A DNA stretch of 24,175 bases from Candidatus Margulisiibacteriota bacterium (GCA_031279305.1 JAITIS010000052.1:1-24175); one strand, 5' to 3'; counted from the first letter of the stretch, positions 16,245 through 23,947 are shown. Notes: generated by a model from the letters alone, not told the origin. Translations and numbers: made by a program.

Positions 16245-18190
16245 AGCATTTCCTTAAAAGTTTTTTCATCAATCACCGGCACGCCCAGTTTTTTAGCTTT
16301 TTCACATTTGGCGCCGGGGTTTTCGCCCAGCAGCAGAAAACTGGTTTTTTTACTGACGCTGGAAGATACGCTGCCGCCGCGGGACTTGATCAATTCTTCC
16401 GTCTCAGCTCTGGCCAGCGTAGGCAAAGTCCCGGTCAGCACAAAAGTCCGCCCGAACAATTTATCCGAGACCGGCGGCCGCCCGCCGCTTAAATTCACGC
16501 CGGCCCGCTGTAAACGCCGGATAATATTTTTTAACTCCGGCGTCCGCAGCGCCGCAAAGAGTGAACGCGCCACCACTTCGCCAACACCGTCTGTGTCCGC
16601 CAGCTCAGTCTCAGCGGCAGACAAAAGGTTTTCTATAGAGTGAAATTTATCCGCCAGTTTTTCCGCAACATACTGCCCGGCGTGGCGTATACCCAAGCCG
16701 TACAGTATCCGCGCCAGACCGGCCTGTTTGCTCCTGTCTATAGCCGCCAACAAATTACGGACGGATTTCTCCCCCATCCGCTCCAGCTTTAGCAAATCCT
16801 CATATTGCAAATAATAAAAATCCGCCGGCGTTTTCACCAAACCGGCCAAATGGAGCTGCTCGACTATTTGCTCGCCGCAGCCCTCGATGTCCGCGGCATT
16901 TTTACTGACAAAATGCCGGAGCGCGCCGCGCACTCTGGCCGGACAGTCTGCATTGGGACAGCGCCAGACAGCCTCATCTTCGGCGTCTTTGACCGCCGGA
17001 GCGCCGCAGACCGGACAATCCCGCGGAAAAACAAATTCTACCCCGCGGGATTTCCGGCTCTGCCCGGCGTCTGCGGCGACGCCTACTACTTCCGGGATCA
17101 CCTCGCCGGCGCGCTGAATAACCACCTCGTCGCCGACGCGCACATCTTTGCGCTTTATTTCGTCCTCATTGTGCAAGGTCGCGTTAGAAACAACCACGCC
17201 GTTTAATTCCACCGGTGTCAGCCGCGCAACCGGCGTCAAAGCTCCGGTGCGGCCGACCTGTATGTCTATGGCTTCCAGTCTGGTCACGGCTTGTTCCGGC
17301 GCGTATTTATAAGCGACAGCCCAGCGAGGCGCTTTAGTCGTGAAACCCAGAGCCTGCTGCTGGGCGATGGAGTTCACTTTGATAACAATACCGTCCGTGT
17401 CGTAATCCAGTTCCCCGCGCCGTGTTTCCCATTCTCGAACATATTTTTTGACCGCGTCCAGACCTAGACAGATCCGGCGGTGGGGGTTAATCTTAAAACC
17501 CAGCCGAGAAATCAGCCGATAACCTTCCTCCTGCGTCCGATGTTCGGCGAGGACGCCGTAGCAGAACATATCCAGCCTGCGCGCGGCTGTGACGGACGGA
17601 TCGAGCTGGCGCAGGCTGCCCGCCGCGGCATTGCGCGGATTGGCAAAACCTTCCAGCCGGCTGAAATCCGAACGCTTCATATACACTTCGCCGCGGACGA
17701 TGATGTCCCGCGCTTCCGGCAGACATAAAGGTATCGCGCGGATAGTTTTTAAGTTGGCGGTCACGTCCTCGCCTTTTTTGCCGTCGCCGCGGGTCGCGCC
17801 TAGGGTAAACAGGCTTTTTTCATAAGTCAGAGAAACAGCCAGCCCGTCGATTTTTAATTCGCAGATATACTCCACTTCAGATACCCCTAATCCTTTGCAA
17901 ACGCGGGCGTCAAAGCTGTCCAGTTCTTCCAGCGAAAAAACATTGTCTAGAGAATACAGCGGCTGGCTGTGCCGCACCGCCGCAAATTTGCTCAGAGGCG
18001 CGCCGCCCACCCTCTGTGTCGGCGAGTCCGGCGTGATCAGCTCTGGATGGGCGGCCTCTAGTTTTTTCAGCTCGTTTAAGAGCCTGTCATACTCCTGATC
18101 TGATATCTCTGGAGCATCCGCTACATAGTATAAATACTCGTGACGCTGAATTATGCGACATAAATTTACGATATCTTGCCGGGCAGCCAT
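16241..18190 (-). CDS. ligA: NAD+-dependent DNA ligase
   Basis: 649 aa from the ATG at 18190. Seals nicks with NAD+ in replication and repair. The Ia domain has YYVADAPEISDQEYDRL, the adenylation Lys113 is in CELKIDG, and the nucleotidyltransferase motifs (RGDGKKGEDVTANL, DYDTDGIVIKVN) are intact. An OB domain follows, then a Cys4 zinc finger starting CPVCGAP and closing CPNADCPARV, four helix-hairpin-helix motifs, and a C-terminal BRCT domain (FVLTGTLPTLARAE to LLLGENPGAK). An ATG two codons upstream (18196) is only 2 nt from the -10 box, so a transcript from that promoter would start after it; 18190 is therefore preferred. First gene of ligA-ruvC-ruvA. Confidence 0.97.
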   Translation of the reverse strand: MAARQDIVNLCRIIQRHEYLYYVADAPEISDQEYDRLLNELKKLEAAHPELITPDSPTQRVGGAPLSKFAAVRHSQPLYSLDNVFSLEELDSFDARVCKGLGVSEVEYICELKIDGLAVSLTYEKSLFTLGATRGDGKKGEDVTANLKTIRAIPLCLPEARDIIVRGEVYMKRSDFSRLEGFANPRNAAAGSLRQLDPSVTAARRLDMFCYGVLAEHRTQEEGYRLISRLGFKINPHRRICLGLDAVKKYVREWETRRGELDYDTDGIVIKVNSIAQQQALGFTTKAPRWAVAYKYAPEQAVTRLEAIDIQVGRTGALTPVARLTPVELNGVVVSNATLHNEDEIKRKDVRVGDEVVIQRAGEVIPEVVGVAADAGQSRKSRGVEFVFPRDCPVCGAPAVKDAEDEAVWRCPNADCPARVRGALRHFVSKNAADIEGCGEQIVEQLHLAGLVKTPADFYYLQYEDLLKLERMGEKSVRNLLAAIDRSKQAGLARILYGLGIRHAGQYVAEKLADKFHSIENLLSAAETELADTDGVGEVVARSLFAALRTPELKNIIRRLQRAGVNLSGGRPPVSDKLFGRTFVLTGTLPTLARAETEELIKSRGGSVSSSVSKKTSFLLLGENPGAKCEKAKKLGVPVIDEKTFKEML

Positions 18191-18223
18191 TGGCATAAAT
18201 TATACCGCGTCTGGCATACTTTG
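18184..18223. repeat. 40-bp direct repeat, copy 1
   Basis: This 40-base stretch recurs at 21238-21278 in the same orientation with a single G inserted as the only difference. This copy contains the first codons and the -10 box of ligA (minus strand). The two copies bracket the 986-aa gene. Confidence 0.92.
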
Positions 18224-18227
18224 ATAA
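18199..18227 (-). promoter_or_regulatory. ligA promoter; overlaps -35 of the divergent gene
   Basis: On the minus strand TTATCA (18227-18222) and TATAAT (18204-18199) are 17 bp apart. The -10 box ends 8 nt before the ATG at 18190, predicting a leaderless or nearly leaderless ligA mRNA. Read on the plus strand the -35 region gives TTGATA (18221-18226), a candidate -35 for the 986-aa gene with TACGAT at 18246-18251 (19-bp spacing), so the two promoters would be back to back. Confidence 0.6.
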
Positions 18228-18272
18228 GAAAACAAGCCCAAAACTTACGATATCTTTATGCAGAGGTGAATT

Positions 18273-21233
18273 ATGGATAACGCTGATCCTCTTAAATTAA
18301 GTTCTTCCGGCATCGGCAGAGTTTTCCCCGCACAGTCAGCAAAAACACCGGATACGACACCTAAAACCAGCCAACAGGCATACCCTAACCAATTCACAGA
18401 ATTACTCAAAAAAATCGAGCAAAATGTATCTCCAGAGCAAATTCAGAAAAACATAGATGAAGCCTGCGCTTCTGGAAAACTGGACGAACATCAAGCGCAG
18501 ATATTGATCGGTTTATTGAGTACAACGGAATATTTTCTGGAAAATAGCTTACCCTATCTTACAGAGCAAGAACTGGAGAATATCGGCGAGCTACTACAAG
18601 ATGTTTTCAAAGAATTCAGTATTCAGATCGGCGATATGTTTATACACGGATTTAGCGAGACCATCGGCATAGAGAATAATCTTAGTGCTATAAACACTGG
18701 AATCGTCCACCTCGATGGTCATAACACGACTAACGAAATTAATTTTAGCGGAACCGCCGAAAAGTCAACTATTACGTCGCAAAATGGGCAGCTTTACAAT
18801 TTAAACATTCTAGGCAATGCAGGGTCTCATTTCTTCCGGCTGCGCTCAGAGCAAACCGAGGCAAACGATGAAGGTTCATTATTGTTCAACGATTTTGAGA
18901 CCAGCGGAGAGTTTGCTGGCTGGAACTGGCAGACAAAAGCCAAAGAAGTCAAAGTCGAAAACAATCAGCAGGACACAGAAGTCTTTTCGGCTACCGCTCA
19001 AGACGCCAGTTTGACGCTAGACAATACTAACAGTCGTCAACACGCACAAGCCACGGCAAATAATATTTATATTGAGGGAAAAAACAAAGAAGAGTTTTCT
19101 TTGACTGGCAGTCATTTACAAGCGCAAGGCGAGATTGACGTTTTGCGCGCAGAAATAATCAGTGAAACCTTTTCAGTTGAACAGAATGGAAATAATTTAT
19201 CTGTGGAAACAAATAAGCTCACTGGACGCGGAACCTATAATGATTTGAATTTTACAGCCGCGGCTGAACGGGGAGAATTTCAAAAGGACGGCGAGAATAA
19301 CAGCAGCGCGTTAAGGAATATTCAAGCTGATTTACGGTATCAACAGGCCACCGCTCACACAGATATTGACAACGTCAACTGGCAGCAAAACAGTTCCGGA
19401 ATAACCGGGCAAGCAGAAAATATGTCTGCTTCCGGCAGTTTCCAAAACACTAACAGCAATATCTGGGCGGAAAAAATCACATTTAGCCGGGAACAGGATG
19501 TCTATCGCGGCGCTGGGCAAAATATCGACGCGCAGGCCGCGGGAGAAGGCTGGCAGTCCCAGATAGAGAGCGCCGACCTGTCTGTGTATAAAGACACTTA
19601 TATAAAACAAGCGGACGCTCAAAATACCTTAGCCCGGATAAATACAGGCTGGTTCAATGCTGTCACAAATATTGAGTATCTAAATTACAGGGAATCCGCC
19701 GCAGGAATAAACGTTATGCTAACCGGCCTGCAAAGCCAGATCGAAGGGCACGCTTTGGGTTTTCAAAATTTTACTTTCCAGCAGGGACAATACGGGACAA
19801 GCGGCGCTGTGGATAATCTATGGTTTCGCAGTATTCCTGCTTGGCAGGTTGAAGGCGTGATGCAGAGCCTAAATTTTGACTATACACCGAACACGCAACA
19901 TTTGAATATAGACGGCCTAGCTATCCGCGGCGCAGACTGGGGAGCCTTGGTTCATAACCTAAATTTTCAAAAGGACACGGAGCATATTAACTTAAGTCTT
20001 TCTAAATTGCAGATATATTACCAAGCGTTCGGCCTAAAACTTGACTATCTAGCGGCTTATTATCAGAACGAAAATAACAAACTAGATTTAAGCGCTGACA
20101 ATGGCTTAATATCTCTGACCGCTTCAACCGTACTGCCGCAAAATGGTTCACAGGAAGATTTTTTAGCCGCTCTGCAGGAGTTAAGGCCGGAGGATATTCA
20201 AAAAATCGACATCGCTAACGCTGGAGACTTGCTTAACAGGCTAACTCTGGAAGATTATATGCAGGACAGAGCTTTAGAAGCTGTGCATACAGCGCTTGAT
20301 TTCTCTCTGCAAGCGGATGAAAAAAACATCGCCGCGTTAATGAATTTTGCAGATGACCCGGCACAGGGACTTAGCGCCGTCAATAAAATAACCAACGGCT
20401 GGGCGCAGGCCGAGATCAATGACTTCCTCGAAGGTTACACTAGGTTTAACAGCAAACTCACGGAGCAAATCCGGGGACAAAACCTGCCCCAGCATTATCA
20501 CAGCCTGCGGCACGCCGGCGAATACGGGCAATTCTCTCTGCAAGCCAGCCAAAATCTTGATGCTTTCTCGGCCAGTTATATGTACGACGGCAAATTTTGG
20601 TCAGCCGGAGGCGGCATTGCTAAACACAGCCCCAGCAACGCGCCGGCTTTTTCCACAAGCATTATCAATTTTTTCCCAGAATACTCCGGCAATATTTTGC
20701 TGGGCGCGGGGCACAGATTGGCCAGACTAAATCTCAACATAGGCGCGCTGACTTCTTCTATGACTTTGGGTAATGATTGCCTACACAGCGCCACTCTGTA
20801 CGGTCTGGCGAAAACTTATCATTACGCTCAGTATATTCCAGACAGCGCAAAAAAATATCTGGATTATGCGGTCATTCCGTTGGCTGGCATCAATTTTTCC
20901 AGCGAGCTTAATTTACCGGGGTTTTCTTTTTACGGCAGTTACACTCCATTTTTACAATGGAACGGAGAGGGTGAGACTTTTAAAGAACAGTTAGATTTCT
21001 TAAACGGAATAACCTACATAAAAATCAGTAAAATATTTCCTCTGTCCGGTCCGCGCAGATTAGGCATAGGAATCGGCAGCGCTATTCAAAATACCGGCGC
21101 TAACTTGGAATTGCAGCAGGCTCAAATAGAGGCCTGGATAAAGCCAGATAACACAGCCAGATCAGTGGGTGTCGGATATAGTTATAATAAAGAAAAAGAG
21201 GCCCACAGCATTACGTTAGATTTGACGATGTAA
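18273..21233 (+). CDS. Unrecognised 986-aa beta-rich protein, possible envelope protein
   Basis: I do not recognise this protein. Residues 1-40 are low-complexity (S/T/P/Q). Residues 41-135 are helical and acidic. About 136-650 is a long series of short alternating polar/hydrophobic beta strands, rich in N, Q, T and S, with recurring patterns such as ITGQAENMSASGSF and GAGQNIDAQAAG. This is the look of a stacked beta-taco or beta-helix of OstA/LptA or AsmA kind. About 655-740 is helical. About 745-986 has amphipathic strands like an outer-membrane barrel (FSLQASQNLDAFSASYMYDG, ARSVGVGYSYNKEKEAHSIT) ending LTM. Only two Cys. No Sec or lipoprotein signal is visible, which is odd for an exported protein. 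AGAGGTGA precedes the ATG at 18273. The gene lies between 40-bp direct repeats. Existence as a gene is firm; role unknown. Confidence 0.88.
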   Translation: MDNADPLKLSSSGIGRVFPAQSAKTPDTTPKTSQQAYPNQFTELLKKIEQNVSPEQIQKNIDEACASGKLDEHQAQILIGLLSTTEYFLENSLPYLTEQELENIGELLQDVFKEFSIQIGDMFIHGFSETIGIENNLSAINTGIVHLDGHNTTNEINFSGTAEKSTITSQNGQLYNLNILGNAGSHFFRLRSEQTEANDEGSLLFNDFETSGEFAGWNWQTKAKEVKVENNQQDTEVFSATAQDASLTLDNTNSRQHAQATANNIYIEGKNKEEFSLTGSHLQAQGEIDVLRAEIISETFSVEQNGNNLSVETNKLTGRGTYNDLNFTAAAERGEFQKDGENNSSALRNIQADLRYQQATAHTDIDNVNWQQNSSGITGQAENMSASGSFQNTNSNIWAEKITFSREQDVYRGAGQNIDAQAAGEGWQSQIESADLSVYKDTYIKQADAQNTLARINTGWFNAVTNIEYLNYRESAAGINVMLTGLQSQIEGHALGFQNFTFQQGQYGTSGAVDNLWFRSIPAWQVEGVMQSLNFDYTPNTQHLNIDGLAIRGADWGALVHNLNFQKDTEHINLSLSKLQIYYQAFGLKLDYLAAYYQNENNKLDLSADNGLISLTASTVLPQNGSQEDFLAALQELRPEDIQKIDIANAGDLLNRLTLEDYMQDRALEAVHTALDFSLQADEKNIAALMNFADDPAQGLSAVNKITNGWAQAEINDFLEGYTRFNSKLTEQIRGQNLPQHYHSLRHAGEYGQFSLQASQNLDAFSASYMYDGKFWSAGGGIAKHSPSNAPAFSTSIINFFPEYSGNILLGAGHRLARLNLNIGALTSSMTLGNDCLHSATLYGLAKTYHYAQYIPDSAKKYLDYAVIPLAGINFSSELNLPGFSFYGSYTPFLQWNGEGETFKEQLDFLNGITYIKISKIFPLSGPRRLGIGIGSAIQNTGANLELQQAQIEAWIKPDNTARSVGVGYSYNKEKEAHSITLDLTM

Positions 21234-21237
21234 AGTT

Positions 21238-21278
21238 CAGCCATTGGCATAAATTATACCGCGTCTGGGCATACTTTG
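21238..21278. repeat. 40-bp direct repeat, copy 2 (41 bases)
   Basis: Matches 18184-18223 base for base except for one extra G (CTGGG for CTGG). It begins 4 nt after the stop of the 986-aa gene and ends 24 nt before the start of the 203-aa gene. It keeps the ligA-like TATAAT box on the minus strand, but the -35 position just beyond the repeat is different, so it is probably not an active copy of that promoter. Confidence 0.92.
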
Positions 21279-21302
21279 TGCAGAAGTCGCAAAAGGAAAT
21301 AT

Positions 21303-21914
21303 ATGCAGACAAAACTAATAAAATATATCGAAGAAAAATATCCCGGCTACACGGCTAAAGCGGGCATAGAGCATCAGGCCTATACGCTGGAAATACTTAT
21401 GGCCAAACTGACCAGCGACGATCTAGCCCGGCTTAGAGAGGAGCGTTTAATTCTCGTTAAAACAGCCACGGAAAAACCGAAACAAGCCCAAAAGCCCTCC
21501 GAACAGGAAAGAATACTAATAGAATTTATACGGAAAAGATACGACAAAGGAATTCCGCCCGAAACCGTTGCGGAGACCACGGATATAATTTTAGCCAGAG
21601 GCAATCTAACCAATCCGCTGGCTTTTTTCTTGTGTAACTGCGGAATTTTTCTGGAAAAAGGCATCCGCTTAAATACCCCTTATAAATTTTACTTGATAAA
21701 AAATACATTCAACGAAGCAAATTTTCTGACTATTTTTTACAAGAGTAACAAATATTCGGTGCCGCATAGATTCAGCGAACTTCTGCTTCAGCAGACTTCC
21801 GAGGGAGAACACGAATTTATTTTTTATTTGAATGCAGACAAAGAGATCGGTATGCGCATCGACGGCACGGATTTTAGCCTGCCAGAGCCGTTAGCCACTT
21901 CGTCACAGCCATAA
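21303..21914 (+). CDS. Unrecognised 203-aa protein
   Basis: No family recognised. The start at 21303 has AAAAGGAAAT 3-12 nt upstream; a longer TTG frame from 21276 begins inside the direct repeat and is less likely. Residues 1-75 are helical and charged (KLIKYIEEKYPGY, TSDDLARLREERL). A Lys/Gln linker follows, then a second helical block (EQERILIEFIRKRY to TTDIILARG). Residues 110-200 form a mixed beta region with two Cys close together (FLCNCGIF) and strand-like YKFYLIKNT, EHEFIFYLNA and MRIDGTDF. There is no signal peptide or membrane span, so it is probably cytoplasmic. It shares the upstream repeat with the 986-aa gene, and the two may be a functional pair. Its 3' end overlaps convergent amj by 41 nt. 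Confidence 0.75.
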   Translation: MQTKLIKYIEEKYPGYTAKAGIEHQAYTLEILMAKLTSDDLARLREERLILVKTATEKPKQAQKPSEQERILIEFIRKRYDKGIPPETVAETTDIILARGNLTNPLAFFLCNCGIFLEKGIRLNTPYKFYLIKNTFNEANFLTIFYKSNKYSVPHRFSELLLQQTSEGEHEFIFYLNADKEIGMRIDGTDFSLPEPLATSSQP

Positions 21915-22689
21915 TATAGCGCGCCGCCGGCCAGAGTATCAGCTGGGCGACAGCCAGCGTGGCCAGCAGGCGTCCGGCCTGCAGGAAAAAAACCATAGTC
22001 CAGACATCATTGAGCGGCCTTTTGCCGTGCACCGCCTGATCCGTGATGCGCGCGCCGGTCGGATCAACCATTATCGCCAGCATTATCGTGGCCAGCCCAT
22101 TGACTATGCCGGACAGCTGCACGGCCGTCGCTCTCTGTTCTGGCAAAAAAGCGCCGGCCAAAAGCGCGGCCAGCACACCCACCGCGTAAATAGCGACCAT
22201 CAAAATATTCAGATAAAGAAAAGTATGCGGCACCGCCCGGTAATTCAGGCCGGAGAAATAATCCAGACGCGGCAGGCGCAAACCGGCCAGTATCTTAAAT
22301 AAATGGCGGGGTTTGAGCGCGGCTAAAAGCAGACTGGGTATCGAACCCAGCCGCTCAAAAACCGCGATGCCCTTGACTAAAATATAGGACACGCCCGGCG
22401 TGAAAATCATAGCGAGCAGGTTGCCGGCAAAAGCCGCCAGCAGGATCAGCCGGAAACTGGCCAGCAATTCCGGCGCGGCGCGCAGTCTGACCGCCTGATC
22501 AACCAGCGCGCCCAAAAGCGGAGCCTGAAACATATTGGACAGCCGGGAGATCAGAAAAGCGATGTTCACAAAAGACAGCGACGTGGCGATCTGGCCGGTG
22601 CGCGCGCCGGCCAGCCGCATAGAGAGCGCCAAGCATTCAGTCAGGTGAATGACCCCGGTAAAAAAACAAACTATTATGATTGTGTTCAT
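21874..22689 (-). CDS. amj: Amj-family lipid II flippase
   Basis: 271 aa from the ATG at 22689, with a purine-rich AAGGGG about 4 nt upstream; an in-frame extension to 22722 is rejected because MNTIIIVCFFTGVIHLTECLA is the typical Amj start. Amj is a membrane flippase that moves lipid II across the inner membrane, an alternative to MurJ. The family pattern is clear in the first 60 residues (a first helix with VIHLTE, then RLAGARTGQIATSLSFVNIAFLISRLSN and FQAPLLG). About six to eight hydrophobic segments follow, with a VDPTGARITDQAVHG loop near residue 205, as in the family. It belongs to the murI-queD unit and pairs logically with murI in peptidoglycan synthesis. Overlaps the convergent 203-aa gene by 41 nt. 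Confidence 0.85.
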   Translation of the reverse strand: MNTIIIVCFFTGVIHLTECLALSMRLAGARTGQIATSLSFVNIAFLISRLSNMFQAPLLGALVDQAVRLRAAPELLASFRLILLAAFAGNLLAMIFTPGVSYILVKGIAVFERLGSIPSLLLAALKPRHLFKILAGLRLPRLDYFSGLNYRAVPHTFLYLNILMVAIYAVGVLAALLAGAFLPEQRATAVQLSGIVNGLATIMLAIMVDPTGARITDQAVHGKRPLNDVWTMVFFLQAGRLLATLAVAQLILWPAARYIMAVTKWLTALAG

Positions 22690-22767
22690 TTGCCCCTTCT
22701 GGTTTGATACGCGCGGAAGCAATATGTATTTACCCGCATTTGGCTATCCTACGTTAATCTGTCACCC

Positions 22768-22827
22768 AAATATATTTCCGCCGCGATCCGGCGTAAGCGC
22801 CGTAAACTCGCTTGCGGAAATATATTT
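22768..22827. repeat. 14-bp inverted repeat with nested hairpin after queD
   Basis: The arms AAATATATTTCCGC (22768-22781) and its exact complement (22814-22827) enclose 32 nt, which contain a second stem CGGCG-TAAG-CGCCG (22789-22802). It starts 6 nt after the queD stop on the minus strand. It may act as a terminator or RNA-stability element inside the murI-queD-amj run, and lies upstream of the amj ribosome site. Confidence 0.7.
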
Positions 22828-22833
22828 ATGACT

Positions 22834-23181
22834 TTATTCATAATAACTCACGCTGGCTTTGTCTGTCTCCCAGACGGTCACCCGGCAGACAGGCAGAGCG
22901 CCTGAGAGATCTTGGTAAATCTGTTTGGCTATATTTTCCGCGGTGGGCGAAATTTGCAGGACATCGTTCAAGTATTTGTGGTCAAACTTTTCCAGTTCTT
23001 TATTTAGCGCACTTTTCAATCTCTTAAAATCAAGCACCCAGCCGACTTCCGGTTCTTGTTTTTCGCCGCGTATGGTCAGCGCCACGCGCCAGTTGTGGCC
23101 GTGCAGATTTTCGCAGGGGCTGTTACTTTTGATAAGCTGGTGCGCGCCGGAGAAGGATTTCTCGACCGTCAACTCGAACAT
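22834..23181 (-). CDS. queD: 6-carboxy-tetrahydropterin synthase QueD
   Basis: 115 aa. Converts dihydroneopterin triphosphate to 6-carboxy-tetrahydropterin in queuosine/7-deazaguanine synthesis. Zinc ligands His14, His27 and His29 (FSGAH and LHGHNW) and the catalytic Cys23 are present, with FDHKYLND, SPTAENIA and VWETDKASVSYYE completing the QueD pattern. Of the related 6-pyruvoyl-tetrahydropterin synthases, the CENLHGHNW form fits QueD best. The start at 23181 has a textbook AAGGAGGT 4 nt upstream, better than the ATG at 23217. The start region lies inside the end of murI, a 59-nt overlap. queC and queE are not in view. Confidence 0.93.
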   Translation of the reverse strand: MFELTVEKSFSGAHQLIKSNSPCENLHGHNWRVALTIRGEKQEPEVGWVLDFKRLKSALNKELEKFDHKYLNDVLQISPTAENIAKQIYQDLSGALPVCRVTVWETDKASVSYYE

Positions 23182-23911
23182 ATTTACCTCCTTGTATTGC
23201 GCTGGCAATAAATTCATAACGCGCGCTCCCCGCCGCCAGCAGATTTTCTCTTTCCAGAATTTCCCGCGCCAAGTGCACTGCCCCAGCCGCCGGGTCTACG
23301 TATTTTAACCGTTCTCCCGCCTGCCGCCGAATAACCACATCGATCAACGGATAATGCGTGCAGCCGTAGATCAGCGTGTCAATGCCGGCGGCCAAAAGCG
23401 GACGCAGATATTCTCCCGCGGCAGACTGCAATTCCGGCGAATCATAATCGCCCTGCTCAATCAGCGGCACAAAACGCGGGCAGGCCTGTTCGTAGACCCG
23501 CACCGAAGGATTGAGGCTGGTCAGAATATTGCGGTACGCCTGCGCCTTGACCGTAGCCTCGGTGGCCAGCACGCCGATCTTTTTATTTTTGGTCAGGGCA
23601 AAAGCGGTGTTGGCGCCCGGGCCGATCATTCCGATAATGGGCACAGCAAAACGGTCTTTGCGCCGCTCCAGCGCCAGCGCCGAGGAAGTGTTGCAGGCCA
23701 CGATAATCAGCTTCACTCCGCGCTTTGTCAGATAGGCCAGTATTTCCTCATTGATGACAATTATTTCCGCCGGTGTTTTGGAACCGTATGGCACGCGCGC
23801 CAGATCAGCGTAATAAATCACGGATTCCCTCGGCAGTTGTTTTTGCAGCTCGCGCAGGACAGTCAGGCCGCCGATGCCGCTGTCAAATACGCCAATAGGC
23901 TGCTTATTCAT
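23123..23911 (-). CDS. murI: Glutamate racemase
   Basis: 262 aa. Makes D-glutamate for peptidoglycan in the cytoplasm. Asp10 in GVFDSGIGG, PYG at 41-43, the first catalytic Cys73 in VACNTSSA, and the second catalytic Cys184 with His186 in YGCTHYPL are all present. The start at 23911 begins MNKQPIGVFDSGIGG; the ATG at 23947 would put the promoter inside the gene. The last 20-25 residues (after YEFIAS) do not look like the usual GDPERF-type final helix and are encoded in the 59-nt overlap with queD. A -10 box ending 7 nt before the ATG predicts a leaderless mRNA. First gene of murI-queD-amj. Confidence 0.96.
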   Translation of the reverse strand: MNKQPIGVFDSGIGGLTVLRELQKQLPRESVIYYADLARVPYGSKTPAEIIVINEEILAYLTKRGVKLIIVACNTSSALALERRKDRFAVPIIGMIGPGANTAFALTKNKKIGVLATEATVKAQAYRNILTSLNPSVRVYEQACPRFVPLIEQGDYDSPELQSAAGEYLRPLLAAGIDTLIYGCTHYPLIDVVIRRQAGERLKYVDPAAGAVHLAREILERENLLAAGSARYEFIASAIQGGKYVRVDGREILLRRAPAYQK

Positions 23912-23918
23912 ACCGTGA

Positions 23919-23947
23919 ATTATATACCGCGCTGGCGTGTTCGTCAT
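23919..23947 (-). promoter_or_regulatory. murI promoter, leaderless
   Basis: TATAAT (23924-23919, minus strand) with ATGACG 17 bp upstream (23947-23942). The -10 box ends 7 nt before the ATG, so transcription should start at the start codon. The stretch before it, GCCAGCGCGGTATATAAT, closely resembles the ligA promoter, GCCAGACGCGGTATAAT. Confidence 0.55.

Noticed and set aside
15774..16643. Plus-strand 289-aa open frame across ruvC and ligA
   Set aside because: Antisense to two secure genes; the composition is that of a GC-rich shadow.
21244..21275. Plus-strand promoter in repeat copy 2 (TTGGCA with CATACT)
   Set aside because: Spacing is 20 bp (19 in copy 1) and the -10 match is poor, so I do not call it.
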